NCBI GenBank assembly: GCA_022925895.1
Contig: JAKSYS010000104.1
Coordinates: 1-64,000, forward strand
Direction of reading: 5' to 3'
From: Fragilaria crotonensis
Taxonomy: Eukaryota > Bacillariophyta > Fragilariophyceae > Fragilariales > Fragilariaceae
DNA: 64,000 bases
A program made the translations under genes and the position numbers. The notes beneath the pieces are model-generated. The model was not told the origin of the DNA, searched no databases, and was given only the letters and a program-made list of their open reading frames with translations. The number at the start of each line of letters is the position of its first letter. Positions within the stretch are counted from its first letter, which is position 1. This document shows positions 45,238 through 55,765 of this stretch, in pieces.

Positions 45238-46918
45238 ATGAGTACAATTCTTGTTCTGCTTCCAACAATTATCGAGACACAAAATCCATATCTTGCTTTC
45301 CTTGAGTATGGCACCCATGGTGAGCTTGGGTGCCAACAAGAGAGGATGATTGGTGCCTTTGTCAACGACGACGACGACGAGGATCAGCAGCATGATACGA
45401 CCAGTGACAGAAGTCCTAACGAACACGGCGAAGTAAGTCTAAGTGTTGCTGCTGGTGCTGATGATGAGGGCTTTTTGAGCCCGTGTCAACAAGCATATGA
45501 AGACTCTGGCAACGATAAGAAAGTACTGTTTTTGATGTGTATCGGTCTCAATCACAATGATGCACCTCTGTTCTCGTTTGAAATGTTGCCATGGTCAAAA
45601 CTCCCAAAGACGTCACTGGTGCATCCCAAGAACACGGACTTCGGAGTCGAAATTGAACGTCGTGCAAAACTATATAACATACTTCCTACCCCACGTCCAC
45701 GCAACTGGAGCAGGAAGTCAACCATGGAGTGGCTCCAAGTCAATCCAATTCGCGATCCTCGTGATGTTGAGTTCCTAACAAACGAAGTATTGAGACTTCG
45801 TAACGTATTGGAAAGAGCTCAGCTAACGCAGCAACAAGGGACTGCAGCCGAATCAAATTCAGGCAGTGCAAGTGGGCGGAGCTGGCGAGGACCAGTTCCA
45901 TATCTGCGAGTGATAATGTGTCTCACACAGGACAACGTGAAATGCCTGTTTCTTACTCGAGCAAACATTCGAACACGACGAGAGATAGATGGACCTAATA
46001 GCGATAGTAGGTAAGAAGAGGAAGATTGTTTGCTGGTGCTTGTTCTTTCAAGTCAATACGAAATAACTGACGACTCACTTCTTCTTCTTTGTCTCTTCTT
46101 CTTTACAGACCAATGACTGTTTTCGAAACCATTGCTGACTTATGGAACAGTCCTGATTTCAATCCTGTTGCCCCCGCATCTGATTGTCATGTTGACTTTC
46201 ATACTGCCATCAACTGTTCCTACGAACAAGTGGCAGCACTAACGCCCGCAACGCCGCAACGCATTGAGGACATTTTCACTTCAATGCGCTCAGACCTGTT
46301 GCGGATCATCACAAGGTGGGAACAGAGTGGACAAGGAGAAGGTGGAATTGACAATTATGATGGTGGTGATGAGGAACAAGAACAAGAGGCGCAGAATGTG
46401 GAAAACTCTCCAGCTGCTGCCAACGATGACGATGACCACACTTGTTCGTCCACTGATGGAAGAAACATCGGATCTCTCAGTGGACGACGAGCTCGTGCTT
46501 TACAAACACGAGCCGCATTTCAATGGTCGACCATCGTATGTTCTATACTTCTGGGAGGTGGCTGATAGCCATCAACTGCTCCAGTCGTCACTGCAGCGCC
46601 TAAGCAATGGCGCAGCCGCATCAGATGCATCCTTTGCTGCAAGCACGAGCAGTGTCGGTAGCGGTCATCGTCGCAAACGCCGCAAAGATGATTCTCCTCC
46701 TGACTATGATGAGTCAGTGCTACGTCCTCTCGTGCAGTCGATTCAGGATTTGGCGGAGTGTCAACGCCAGCTGGTAATTGATCGCTCCGAGGACCGACGT
46801 CATGAGCGAGACTTGCAGAACCAAAAGCAGGAGTCTACAGAACAAGGGCTATGCCAAGAACGTATATTCCGTCGGAAAGCCGAGCTGTCTGATTTGGCGA
46901 GGAAATACAGGAAGCTGC
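45238..46918 (+). CDS. Harbinger accessory protein, element 1 (3' truncated)
   Basis: Two exons: 45238-46010 and 46109 onward, with a 98-bp intron (GTAAGA donor, TTTACAG acceptor). Exon 1 has acidic Asp-runs, then VEIERRAKLYNILPTPRPRN and KSTMEWLQVNPIRDPRDVEF. Exon 2 starts PMTVFETIADLWNSPDFNPV, with QRIEDIFTSMRSDLLRIITR further on. Around 46400-46450 the frame shifts by one extra base, after which VDDELVLYKHEPHFNGRPSY and a C-terminal basic helix (RKAELSDLARKYRKLH) are read. Harbinger elements usually encode such a second, DNA-binding protein that helps the transposase reach DNA. The C-terminus is cut at the junction with the opposing transposase gene. Confidence 0.65.
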
Positions 46919-47902
46919 ACATTCGATTCGAATTCGCAACTGCGAGTGGTAGAAATTGTAGGAATCTTTTGTACCCCCTGAAACCGCAGGATATGGCGTT
47001 GCCATGTATGGTGTGTTTAAGTATGCATTGTCACCGAATATGCATAATCCTGGAGCCAAAATGCCCGCTTCCAATTTCTGGAAGAGGGTCATTCCTTCGA
47101 AAGCAAGACAATCAGACGTAGATCCTGGGTAGACAATCGATAAGTCCAGAAAGCGTCCCCTGACATCACAAACAGCTTGGCAGTTCAGCCCGAACTTTTT
47201 CTTTCGTCCACAACGGAACTTTCCAGGGCTGCATCCAGCCTCATTACAATCTTTGTCAGACGGTTTATGAATCCAAATAAGGATTCCATCAATAGCTCCT
47301 GCACACCAGCACTGAAAACTGGCACCTGAAACTTTGTGAAAACCATCAGCTATGCAACGTTGCACGTTGTGGTCATCGGGGTATTTGATCGCAAATCTGG
47401 GGTGCTTGTTTATGGCATCCACCACATACCAACAGCTGTTCATTGTGTCAGTGTGACCAATACCATACGTGGTCATAATGTCATACAACGAGCCACCAGC
47501 AAACCAACGAATTGCGCAGGCAAGCCTGACATCTGGCGAGATTGGTCCATTTGGGATAAATCTTGTGTTACCTTTCTTGCCAGATGCTGTAATGATGTAA
47601 GGACGGAGGACATTGGCAAGACGTTTGAAAGTATTAAACGTCATTCGATATGCCCTCCGGAAGTACCGTTGTCCAAGTTCGTTAAAGACGTCCTTGACCG
47701 ACCTTCGGGTACGCTTTCTAAATGATAGACGTCCCGTGACAGATCCTCGATTTGTCCGCTGTCGTCGCCTTCTTCTTTCCCATCCTACACGGCGACTTAC
47801 TGCGGAACCAACTACAACAGCTGCGACATTTGCAACAAGGTTTGCAACCGACGACGAATGCTCATGTTGGGCAAGTAATGATCGTCCTTTCTTTCTAGTC
47901 AT
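46835..47902 (-). pseudogene. Harbinger DDE transposase, element 1 (C-terminally truncated)
   Basis: ATG 47902 (MTRKKGRSLLAQ) starts a basic N-terminus. The DDE_Tnp_4-type domain shows GAIDGILIWIHKP (first Asp), a GSTSDCLAFEG segment, IFGDNAYLNTPYM (second Asp) and LRIRIECA (the Glu). Homologous transposases continue after IECA with a conserved FG..K.RW segment. Here the frame instead runs into antisense of the accessory gene from about 46917 and stops at 46835. The catalytic acids are present but the C-terminal helix bundle is lost, so the enzyme is probably inactive. Confidence 0.8.
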
Positions 47903-48132
47903 GATGGTTGTAATTTGTAATGCTGTAATGATACAATGACAAGACATACACACCATTACTACACAAGTAGCATGACGTATGGTTTTTCGGCGCGAAAAAT
48001 TCGCGCGTATGCCACTTTAATTCGACGGGGTTTCTTGGGAGTTCAACAAAACTTGGGAGTTCGAAACGTCGGTGCAAGAATTTTTGCATGGACGTAGGTT
48101 CATTTTCACGAAAATCGAAACTGGTTATGTGT

Positions 48133-48181
48133 ACTTGGAAACTTGGAAACTTCGATGTAAAAAACTTTGCATGGACAGGCC
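48133..48181 (-). repeat. Right TIR of Harbinger element 1
   Basis: About 49 bp; read on the minus strand it starts GGCCTGTCCATGCAAAG and matches the left TIR. A second partial copy of its TTTTTGCATGGACG part lies just inside, near 48080-48093. Confidence 0.85.
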
Positions 48182-48647
48182 TCAGGAGCGGAGAGCTTGG
48201 AGCTTGGAACTCGGAACGGGCCATTTTAGCCAAAGTCAGACAGAGAATTTCATTGTTGCTGGTGCCAGATTCCTTATTCCAATGCATGCGATTATTAGGA
48301 AATTGCTTTGATACCCCGGTAGTCGTACCGCTGGATTCTCCATACGAATGTGCTGAAAATGGGCAATACTGCAATACTCGGAGTACTCTAGACTCTAGAG
48401 TAGTAGTTGTACTGTACTCATATTCAAACTTTCCCTCGGTCAACCAACAAACCGATTCCTTCGATTCTAATTCATAGATGTCATACAGTATATACAAAGT
48501 ACATACAGTACAAGTACCTGGTATGACTACAAAACCGAGTACTTGCATGATGGATGATTAATAGGTGGGATTCATAGTCATGAATATGTCATACAGAATA
48601 CGGTTGCCCTTGATGAGCTCTGGACTCTGGACATCGGACTATCCTTA
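48182..48647. other. Host spacer between the two Harbinger elements
   Basis: 466 bp without a gene. It contains a GTAC-rich patch at about 48370-48545 (GTACATACAGTACAAGTACC). It is likely host intergenic DNA into which both transposons inserted separately. Confidence 0.6.
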
Positions 48648-48685
48648 GGCCGATCTTTATAGTACGACAAAACAGAAACAAAACT
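48648..48685 (+). repeat. Left TIR of Harbinger element 2
   Basis: 38 bp pairing with the right end with five mismatches; starts GGCCGATCTTTATAGTACG and is A-rich inside. Confidence 0.9.
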
Positions 48686-49054
48686 CCACTTTTGTTTCTG
48701 TTTTGTTAAACGGTCGTCCCTTATAGTCAACAAAACTCCGACATTTATTTATTTAGTTCTGTGGAGCCCCAAAAAATAACCTATCTCCGACAGATCTGGT
48801 TTTCCGTTCTGTCGTGATTTCACGACAACAAAACAGTAACAATAACGTTTCGGATGCCAGATTCCCTCAATGCAATCAAGCCCCAACCATTCATTGGAAG
48901 ATTGCCTTTGGCAGTATCTTGTATCTTTTTGATCGTAAAGTTCTTTTGTAGAACGAACTTCTAGTTGTTCTGCTTGAGAAATTCTTTTTCTTGAGACTCC
49001 ACAAAAGTGGAGGTATCTCGTTATTTATCACCTTGAATTGCTGCTTCTCACATC

Positions 49055-50591
49055 ATGACTTCTCCTTTCACCACTTATACTAGTTTTGATGACATGTTGT
49101 TGTCAAATACAGGGCAGGGTCAGGAGGAAAGCGACGACAATAGCACCACCAGTGATGACGATGCCACGAACAAGAGCTCTGTTGATTTTGTTGACCGTAT
49201 GGTCGAGGCAATTATGACCACTTGTGTTATACCATCAACCAAGAACAAGAAACCGGCTTCCGTCCCCATCAACAGGTGGCGCATCATCAATAGACGCAGA
49301 AGACACAAGCCAATACTGAGACGAAAGTATGGCTCTGGAGCAATGATATGGACCAACCCAGTCGATGGTACCACTTGTCGACTCACTCCGTACATGTCGC
49401 AGTGGCATAACTACTACATCAAGAACCCACCTCTTGATGATGATCGCTTTCTCCGCAAGTTTCGCAGACGATTCCGAGTGCCCCATTCCTACTTTGTTGA
49501 GCTAGCTGCAGAGCTCGAAGAAACAGAAGATTTCCAAACTTGGAAGCAGGGCTCCACCAACTGTTATGGAGTACCAGCGACGCCGATTCCGCTCCTTCTT
49601 CTAGCAGTACTCCGCTACTTGGGGCGAGCGTGGACTCTGGATGATCTGTCCGAGAATACATGCACAAGTCAAGAGAGCGTGCGAAGGTTCCTTCACAAAT
49701 TCCTTGAGTTCGGCAGCACCACATTGTTCCAGAGATATGTTTTGACTCCGTCGTGTGCTGATGAAGCTGAGCAGCACATGGCCGAATACTCTGATGCAGG
49801 ATTTCCAGGTGCGGTTGGGTCTACTGACGCCACCCATGTCATCCTTGAACGCATTCCAAACAAGCATAGACAATCGCATCTCGGTTTCAAGTCAACACAC
49901 ACGGCAAGGGCCTACAATATCACAGTGAACCACCGTCGTCAAATTTTGGCAACGACTACTGGGCACCCTGCCCGATGGAATGATAAGACCTTAGCCATCT
50001 TCGATCCTTTCATGCAAGGATTGCATGAAGGTAAGATACTAGATGACCTTGAATTTGATCTCTATGAATACAATGACTCTGGTGACATTGTTATGCAGCG
50101 GTATCGTGGCGGGTGGTTATTAGTTGACAACGGATATCTTGCTCGCCCAACAACTGTTCCCATCAAGACAACCACTAGTCGAAAGGAGATTCGTTTTCCG
50201 CTTGGCTTGAAGCCCTGAGAAAGATGTCGAATGCACTTTTGGCATTCTAAAGGGACGTTGGCGTATTCTGAAGACCGGAATACGCATTCATGGCACCGAC
50301 GGTCCTGACAAAGTATTCTTTACTTGTTGTGCCTTGCACAACAAGCTGCTTCATACTATTGATGGATTGCATACACAATGGGAAGATGGTGTCCGTAGTG
50401 TATGGGAAAATGAATACGACAACGATGATGGTGATAATGACATCGAGTTGGAGGACGAAGATGAGGATGATGACATTCCAGATGCAATTGTTCGTCTTCG
50501 GAATCCTGTGTCAGAGCGAAACTTCGGGATTGGTGAACTCCCAGCGGCAGCAACCAGCAGGAACGACATGAACATCGGGCCCCAGCAATGA
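49055..50591 (+). CDS. Harbinger DDE transposase, element 2
   Basis: ATG 49055. The N-terminal ~60 residues are acidic/Ser-rich, then a basic patch (WRIINRRRRHKPILRRK). A helix-turn-helix-like part follows (TLDDLSENTCTSQESVRRFL). The catalytic core shows VGSTDATHVILERIP (first Asp), WLLVDNGYLARP (second Asp) and DVECTFGILKGRWRILK (Glu plus the conserved FG.LK.RW). Near 50190-50225 two single bases appear to be missing, in a T-run and an A-run; between them the frame reads AWLEALR. Counting them, the protein has 512 aa and ends after an acidic tail. The first frame alone stops at 50218, before the catalytic Glu. Whether this is mutation or sequence error decides if the copy can be active. Confidence 0.85.
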
Positions 50592-51054
50592 ATACTACAA
50601 TGCCAATCATACCGGCATCCAATAACAACATCATCGTTGTTCGGAAGCTTGCTCTTGACGACTTCCGTAGTCGGTTGGTTGAGCACTTTTCCATTGCGGT
50701 GGCAAGAAATGAGGTAAAGTAGCCACGGCGTTTTGGCAACAACAATAGCTAGTATCAGTATTAAACGTGTGTAGCTAATCGACAACGTCGTCAGTCCTCG
50801 TATGTAGTAATAGAGGCTAGGCGAGCTACTACAACAATAAAGATTCTATGTCATCCTCACCATCATCTCCATCAGGTGCTCGATATGGTGGCATCGGTGA
50901 CACTCGTGTGTCAGTCGTCAGATGCTGCGGTTGCTTATCAAGAACACTGGTAATGGTGGCATCGATTAACAAGTCCACATTGTCTACATTTGAAGCGTCC
51001 GCCACCTCGCCATCAATGATCTGTTCTTCGGCAAATGCAAGGTCATCAATGGCA

Positions 51055-52431
51055 TTACCCCAATTCTTGATTGAGCTTTCGAAGCTCAATGATATACAAT
51101 GGTCTGTTGGGATCGTCAACAGCTGCAGCACTAATCAGGAACTTCTGCTCCTGAATCATTGTTTGTTTCCCGGTCACCTTCTTGAGGTGCATTGCCACAA
51201 TACGATCATTGAGCTTTGACTTTGTCTTTCCCTTGTGTGCAAGCCTTGACTGGGCGATTCCGGCAGCCTGAAGGCGTTCGCCAAGAGATGCAACTGATGA
51301 TGTTCGTTGACTGTCATCAGGCATTGAACTGATGGTGGTCCGTGTAAGTCTGGAAGAGTTGTCGTCACCATCATCATCACCATTGTCTTCTGACAAACGA
51401 TGGCGCTTGCGATTGGCGTCCTGTAGTTCTTGTCTGGCTCTCCTTCGTCCAGCTAGCTTCTTTTCTGCGGTGCTGTTGAAAACTGGAGTGGACGTCATTA
51501 GGAGATCGGATCGATGGCACAGCATGTCGAAGTCTTCAACAATCGGACCCATCAAGGTGAAGACAATGTATCCCGGAAATGTGAACGCTTTTGCGGCTTC
51601 TAGTACCTTCAGTGCCTCGTTGTGATCATGATTGTTCAAATTTGCACTTACGCCCGCAGTTGTGGAACCCATTGTGGTATCAACAATAGGAGGAGCAGCA
51701 ATGTCGGCATCAGTAGTACTACTAGTAGTATTTCTACTACTAGCATTTGCAGAAATGTTGTCACATTGCTTTGAAGGATTCATAACAAAGTACATTCTCT
51801 CTCGAACAAATTGTAGGTAATCGTCGTGGGTCATGCCCGATGGTAGATTTCCTGTTTTGATGTAATCCTTGTACGGACTGTCGGGTGCCATCACACAGGC
51901 CAATGCTTTCTTACCATTCTTGACTACTTCTTGTGCTCTCGTGAACAGAGTTCGGGGCTTTATGTGATCATCAGGGTTTGAAGCAGTAGTATGCAGTTTA
52001 CTCTGCAGGAGTAGCGGAAGTGAAATGCCATTGGTGCCACCGACTGGAATCGTGATGTGTCCCCCAAGGCAATGGAGGGACGGTTTCATTACCAATGTGC
52101 TCCTGGCGGAAGTGGTATTCAATAGTAGTGGTGGGGGGTTAGTAGTACGATGATCATGACGAAGAGGAGTTAAATATTCGAAGGATGTTCCACTCTGATG
52201 GTAAAGACCGCCGAAGATCCCTATTCCTCCAACCAGCTGTTCAGCAAGTCCGATTGAATCACTGTTGCTTGTGTTGCCAAAGTATTGTTCTGCAATACTT
52301 GCCTCCAACATGGACTTTGTAACCGAACCACCACTGTGATGGCACTGCTGGTATGCAACAAAGGCCGCAAAGCCTTGCAGCTCTTTGTGCACAAAGGCAC
52401 CGCCAACGAATGCTTGCTGTTTGCTGGTCAT
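51055..52431 (-). CDS. Harbinger accessory protein, element 2
   Basis: An uninterrupted frame of 458 codons from ATG 52431 (MTSKQQAFVGGAFVHKELQG). It has Ser/Thr/Asn-rich linkers, a central FVRERMYFVMNPSKQCDN segment, and a C-terminal basic region (KKLAGRRRARQELQDANRKR). A helix ending in DDPNRPLYIIELRKLNQELG closes it. It does not show a plain Myb domain. Its position, convergent to the transposase within the same TIRs, identifies it as the second protein of this element. A role in DNA binding or nuclear import of the transposase is inferred from the Harbinger family. Confidence 0.7.
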   Translation of the reverse strand: MTSKQQAFVGGAFVHKELQGFAAFVAYQQCHHSGGSVTKSMLEASIAEQYFGNTSNSDSIGLAEQLVGGIGIFGGLYHQSGTSFEYLTPLRHDHRTTNPPPLLLNTTSARSTLVMKPSLHCLGGHITIPVGGTNGISLPLLLQSKLHTTASNPDDHIKPRTLFTRAQEVVKNGKKALACVMAPDSPYKDYIKTGNLPSGMTHDDYLQFVRERMYFVMNPSKQCDNISANASSRNTTSSTTDADIAAPPIVDTTMGSTTAGVSANLNNHDHNEALKVLEAAKAFTFPGYIVFTLMGPIVEDFDMLCHRSDLLMTSTPVFNSTAEKKLAGRRRARQELQDANRKRHRLSEDNGDDDGDDNSSRLTRTTISSMPDDSQRTSSVASLGERLQAAGIAQSRLAHKGKTKSKLNDRIVAMHLKKVTGKQTMIQEQKFLISAAAVDDPNRPLYIIELRKLNQELG

Positions 52432-52665
52432 TTTGAGAACTTCTTGAGAACAGATTGTGAGAACAATGTACGCGCACAAATGTGTACGTCTACTATGCGT
52501 AGGAATCTCGTACGTTTTTGACTGGTCGCGAACACTTGAACAAAAGATCTCTATCATTCATAATTCTTCATTACGGAATACAATGATTTTTTTGTTTCTG
52601 TCGTCAACTGTGGGGGACGTAAAATCACAGATCCGACAAAACAACAACAGAACTGAAGTCCGACC

Positions 52666-52703
52666 AGTTTTGTTTTTGTTTTGTTGTACTGTAAGGAACG
52701 GCC
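52666..52703 (-). repeat. Right TIR of Harbinger element 2
   Basis: 38 bp; read on the minus strand it starts GGCCGTTCCTTACAGTAC and matches the left TIR with five mismatches. Confidence 0.9.
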
Positions 52704-52706
52704 TTA

Positions 52707-53526
52707 GAACTTTATGGGAGCTGTAGAAACACGTCAAAAAGAACTCTGAGTAAGCATTATAAGTTATTAGTTATCACATGCGATGGATGTCCAATGTACA
52801 AGAGTTGAGCATACAATACATATCACACATACATCGGTTGTCGCTCAACTACAACATCCGCAATGGAGTCATTTGCAACAAATGACATAGTTGCGGGCAC
52901 TGAAAACTATGCTCGCATGCTCCAGCAGTCGGACGAAAACATGAACGAAAGGGTCATTTCAAAAGTAGCAGCATAAATAAAAATTTTCCATTCCGGGGAC
53001 ATCCTGAACTGCCATCTGCCTTAAGAACGTGGTATACGTAGAAGCTAAACATGTAAACCGGGATTTTCTGGATGCCCCGGATGATCATCAGCGCAGGAGG
53101 ACGACGCTGCTAGATAAACTTAAGAATACATCAGACATTTTTTGTCGCATTCGTGTCCTAAACAGCTTCAACACCACATGTCGATGCATCATGAATGATG
53201 CGACGAGGTCTTTCACCTCGAAAGGCACAAGTTCCATCTCGATTTGTCGTCCTCATGTCTTACATCGTACATCAAGAACCAAGAAGACAGTGCAATGGGT
53301 GTCCCCCGAAAAGAATGACCAACGAAATGTCGTTCCCGAACTTAACCAGCAAAATCGTAACGCATTCCCTTTTGGCCACCTGACTCAATTCGAATCGCTT
53401 GGCCATCTTGGTACATCAACTAACTGCTCTACCTCGGCTGATGAAATGTACTGACTTGCAGGGTGACATTTGTAGCAAAATACTGGTTAAAATAAACTTG
53501 TTTGTGTTTGTTTGCTATACTGTACT
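52707..53526. other. Intergenic gap
   Basis: 820 bp right of the Harbinger element. A 141-codon plus-strand frame at 53029-53454 has no ATG at its start and no recognisable domain, so it is not called. Nothing else was recognised. Confidence 0.5.
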
Positions 53527-54315
53527 TTAAAGCAAAACCACAGGAGCAATTAGACCAGATGATAAATGTCTCACCGGCACAGGAGAAAGTGTTCTTGCTT
53601 TCTTCATCGATGGAAGTTCGTCATCCGCCGACTGTAGCTCTATTCTTTTGCGACTTAATAGAGGAAACTTCACCAGTGGGGTTGAAGGGACGAGGTGAGC
53701 CATTGCGGGGTTGTAAGCTTTGTAGAAATCTTGGTAGCCTGTGCAAAGAGCGATTTCTTTCGCCCAAGCAGTGCATTTGGACGCGACAATTGCGAGTCGC
53801 TCTGGTGACTTGAACCGTTGTTGAGCCTTTATTATGGCACGCATAGCTAGGAACTTGTTCTTTTGTCTCTCAGTTGAGATTCGGTGTTCAAAGCCTCGTG
53901 CGCATTCGCTTCTTAGTCCCAATTCAAGATCAACACTGGCGTCGAGAATAGGATTATCGAAGATAGCATCGCATTCGCGAATACTTTTGCAAAGCTCGCG
54001 GGCGTGGGTCTTAAAGTCAGCCAGGTCAGATAGTTGATACCAAAGCTCACAGCGATGCCTATCCGTCATTTCGGACGAAGGGGTAACAATTGAGACAACT
54101 TCTGCCATCAAGAACGTCACTCGTTTAATTCTTCGACGTGATTCATTCACCGAGGAGGAAGAGATCTGGGCTGGTACATTCATCGCGGCAACGATTCCGC
54201 AATTGACTCGGTAGGTAGTATCATTCACGCAGCACATGTTGTTCGCTTTAAGTCTACCAGTGAAAGGTATTTGCGGTGTGATTTTGTGACACACGAGCCA
54301 GTCGCACTGTTGCAT
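53527..54315 (-). CDS. Diatom multi-copy RGLEH-family protein, function unknown
   Basis: An uninterrupted frame of 262 aa with ATG at 54315. The middle has CELWYQLSDLADFKTHAREL, then SECARGFEHRISTERQKNKF, QQRFKSPERLAIVASKCTAW and AKEIALCTGYQDFYKAY. This order (W-Y, D/E-x-x-x-F-K, R-G-x-E-H, Q-R, K-C-T-x-W-A, A-Y-x-P) I know from many diatom predicted proteins that occur in large families. No function has been assigned to it as far as I know. No signal peptide or membrane segment is visible. The C-terminus is basic and Ser/Pro-rich. The upstream region contains a GTAC-rich patch. Confidence 0.7.
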   Translation of the reverse strand: MQQCDWLVCHKITPQIPFTGRLKANNMCCVNDTTYRVNCGIVAAMNVPAQISSSSVNESRRRIKRVTFLMAEVVSIVTPSSEMTDRHRCELWYQLSDLADFKTHARELCKSIRECDAIFDNPILDASVDLELGLRSECARGFEHRISTERQKNKFLAMRAIIKAQQRFKSPERLAIVASKCTAWAKEIALCTGYQDFYKAYNPAMAHLVPSTPLVKFPLLSRKRIELQSADDELPSMKKARTLSPVPVRHLSSGLIAPVVLL

Positions 54316-55765
54316 TCTACGGAGTTTTAATACTGGTGTGAGCGGTCACCCTCTTAATCGTATGTATGATATACTCGGAGTACTGGAGAACTAGTACTAC
54401 GTACTCCGTACGAGGTACACAATTCTCGTTTCTCTACGACGACTATCATTGATGATCATAGTACATGCTCCTACGGAGCTGAAGTGGTACTCTCGTACCA
54501 CTATTCCTTTGTGACGTTTGTGATGTATCACCTGTATGTAAAAAGACTTATGTCCATCGTGTTGAAGTTTTAGTCACCCTCAGTGCCGCCACGCACATCA
54601 AAGAGCGCGAACAAACTCCGTGAAGCGAAAACAATTGACGATTCAAAAAAGGTTCTCATAAATCATTCGGTTGAATCCCAGAAAACTCTGATTGATCATA
54701 TTTTATCTCGAAATAGAGCTCATCATAATTCCTCTTAAAGACTGAGAATTCGCAGAACATTCCATGAAATGAGAAATGACTATAGACGTAAATGAAAAAG
54801 TCTAATTCAGAATGACCGCATTACTTGTTCGGATTTTCTGATGTCCCTCAAAATGACCAATATTTGTCATGAGTCCGAAAGCCTTTAATGTCGATAGTCA
54901 CTAAAATGTTAGTGGAGACTTCGATACTCCGATTACACCATTCTTGGGCAATTGCTCGGCTGGCGTACACAGTTCGTTCGTATAAATGTGGAATGTGGAT
55001 GGTATGATAAATTAAGAGGATGGAGTACATGCGATGGGGAAGGTTTAGTCGAACTCTCATGAGCCAAGTGAACGAAACGCTATGTCTAGTCAACAGAGTA
55101 CACTACGATAGGGAAGGATTCTCGATACAAAAATTTGACCGTTTGGGAAGTCATCCTCGGAACTGCCACGTTTTTCCGTCATTGCTGTGTGGCAACGACA
55201 TGAAAACGGGATAGGGCTTCGCAATCTCGCTGGAGTATGAACATTCGAATAGTGAACCGATCCGCGCGGTTCCATGCAGTGTTGAGGGTGGCTGGTGTCT
55301 TCATTCGAAGATCAACAACGATTGCGCTTGTCCTCTTATTCGTATGCCATACTCGAGTATGATACAAGATCTAATAACCAGGCGAACGACCATTCCAGAA
55401 CCTCCTGAAAACGGGATAAGAGTTCGTTCTGTTCGTATTCTCATTGAAGGCCACATGAGTATCACAACTTAAACCTATCAACGCATCGATCCGGGGCCAT
55501 ACGGTTGATGGTTGTGCGTGTCTCGATTCTCTAATCCTGAACTGCACCGACACGACTTCGAACGATGCAACCAAGTTGAAAAATGGTAACCATACTAATG
55601 TGCACCCGAGTCCTTGAGCATCAGTTTGGTACCTTCTAAATGGCATTGTGGTTCGCAACGATGTGATGGTCCATTGTGGTACAGTCCAGCTTATGTTCAA
55701 TACAGCTACTTATGACATGCATTTTACGCTCAACACGTTAACAACGAAACCCAGGCGTTCGGCAC
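54316..55765. other. Intergenic region, GTAC patch at its left end
   Basis: Upstream flank of the RGLEH-family gene and 3' flank of the TspO-related gene. About 54360-54500 carries GTAC units (CTCGGAGTACTGGAGAAC, TAGTACTACGTACTCCGTAC). The remainder shows no convincing frame. Confidence 0.6.

Larger units (their letters stand above)
44921..48181. mobile_element. PIF/Harbinger DNA transposon 1, internally deleted
   Basis: 3261 bp bounded by long terminal inverted repeats that start GGCCTGTCCATGC. The flanks read TCAG on both sides (44917-44920 and 48182-48185), a 4-bp duplication, or a 3-bp TCA duplication if the left end begins one base earlier. Inside are two convergent ORFs: an accessory protein on the plus strand and a DDE transposase on the minus strand, the usual Harbinger pair. 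The ORFs meet tail to tail at about 46917, where both C-termini are lost, so an internal deletion is likely. The copy is therefore probably non-autonomous but may still be moved by a related transposase. Confidence 0.85.
48648..52703. mobile_element. PIF/Harbinger DNA transposon 2, full-length
   Basis: 4056 bp bounded by 38-bp terminal inverted repeats (GGCCGATCTTTATAGTACG on the left) and by the 3-bp duplication TTA (48645-48647, 52704-52706), the classical Harbinger target. It carries a plus-strand transposase and a convergent minus-strand accessory protein. Both ends and both genes are present, so it looks structurally complete. The TIR sequence differs from element 1, so the two belong to different families. 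The transposase frame has two single-base breaks near its end. Confidence 0.9.

Noticed and set aside
53029-53454. A 141-codon plus-strand frame right of Harbinger element 2
   Set aside because: It lacks an ATG at the start, has competing frames of equal quality, and shows no domain or neighbour that supports it.
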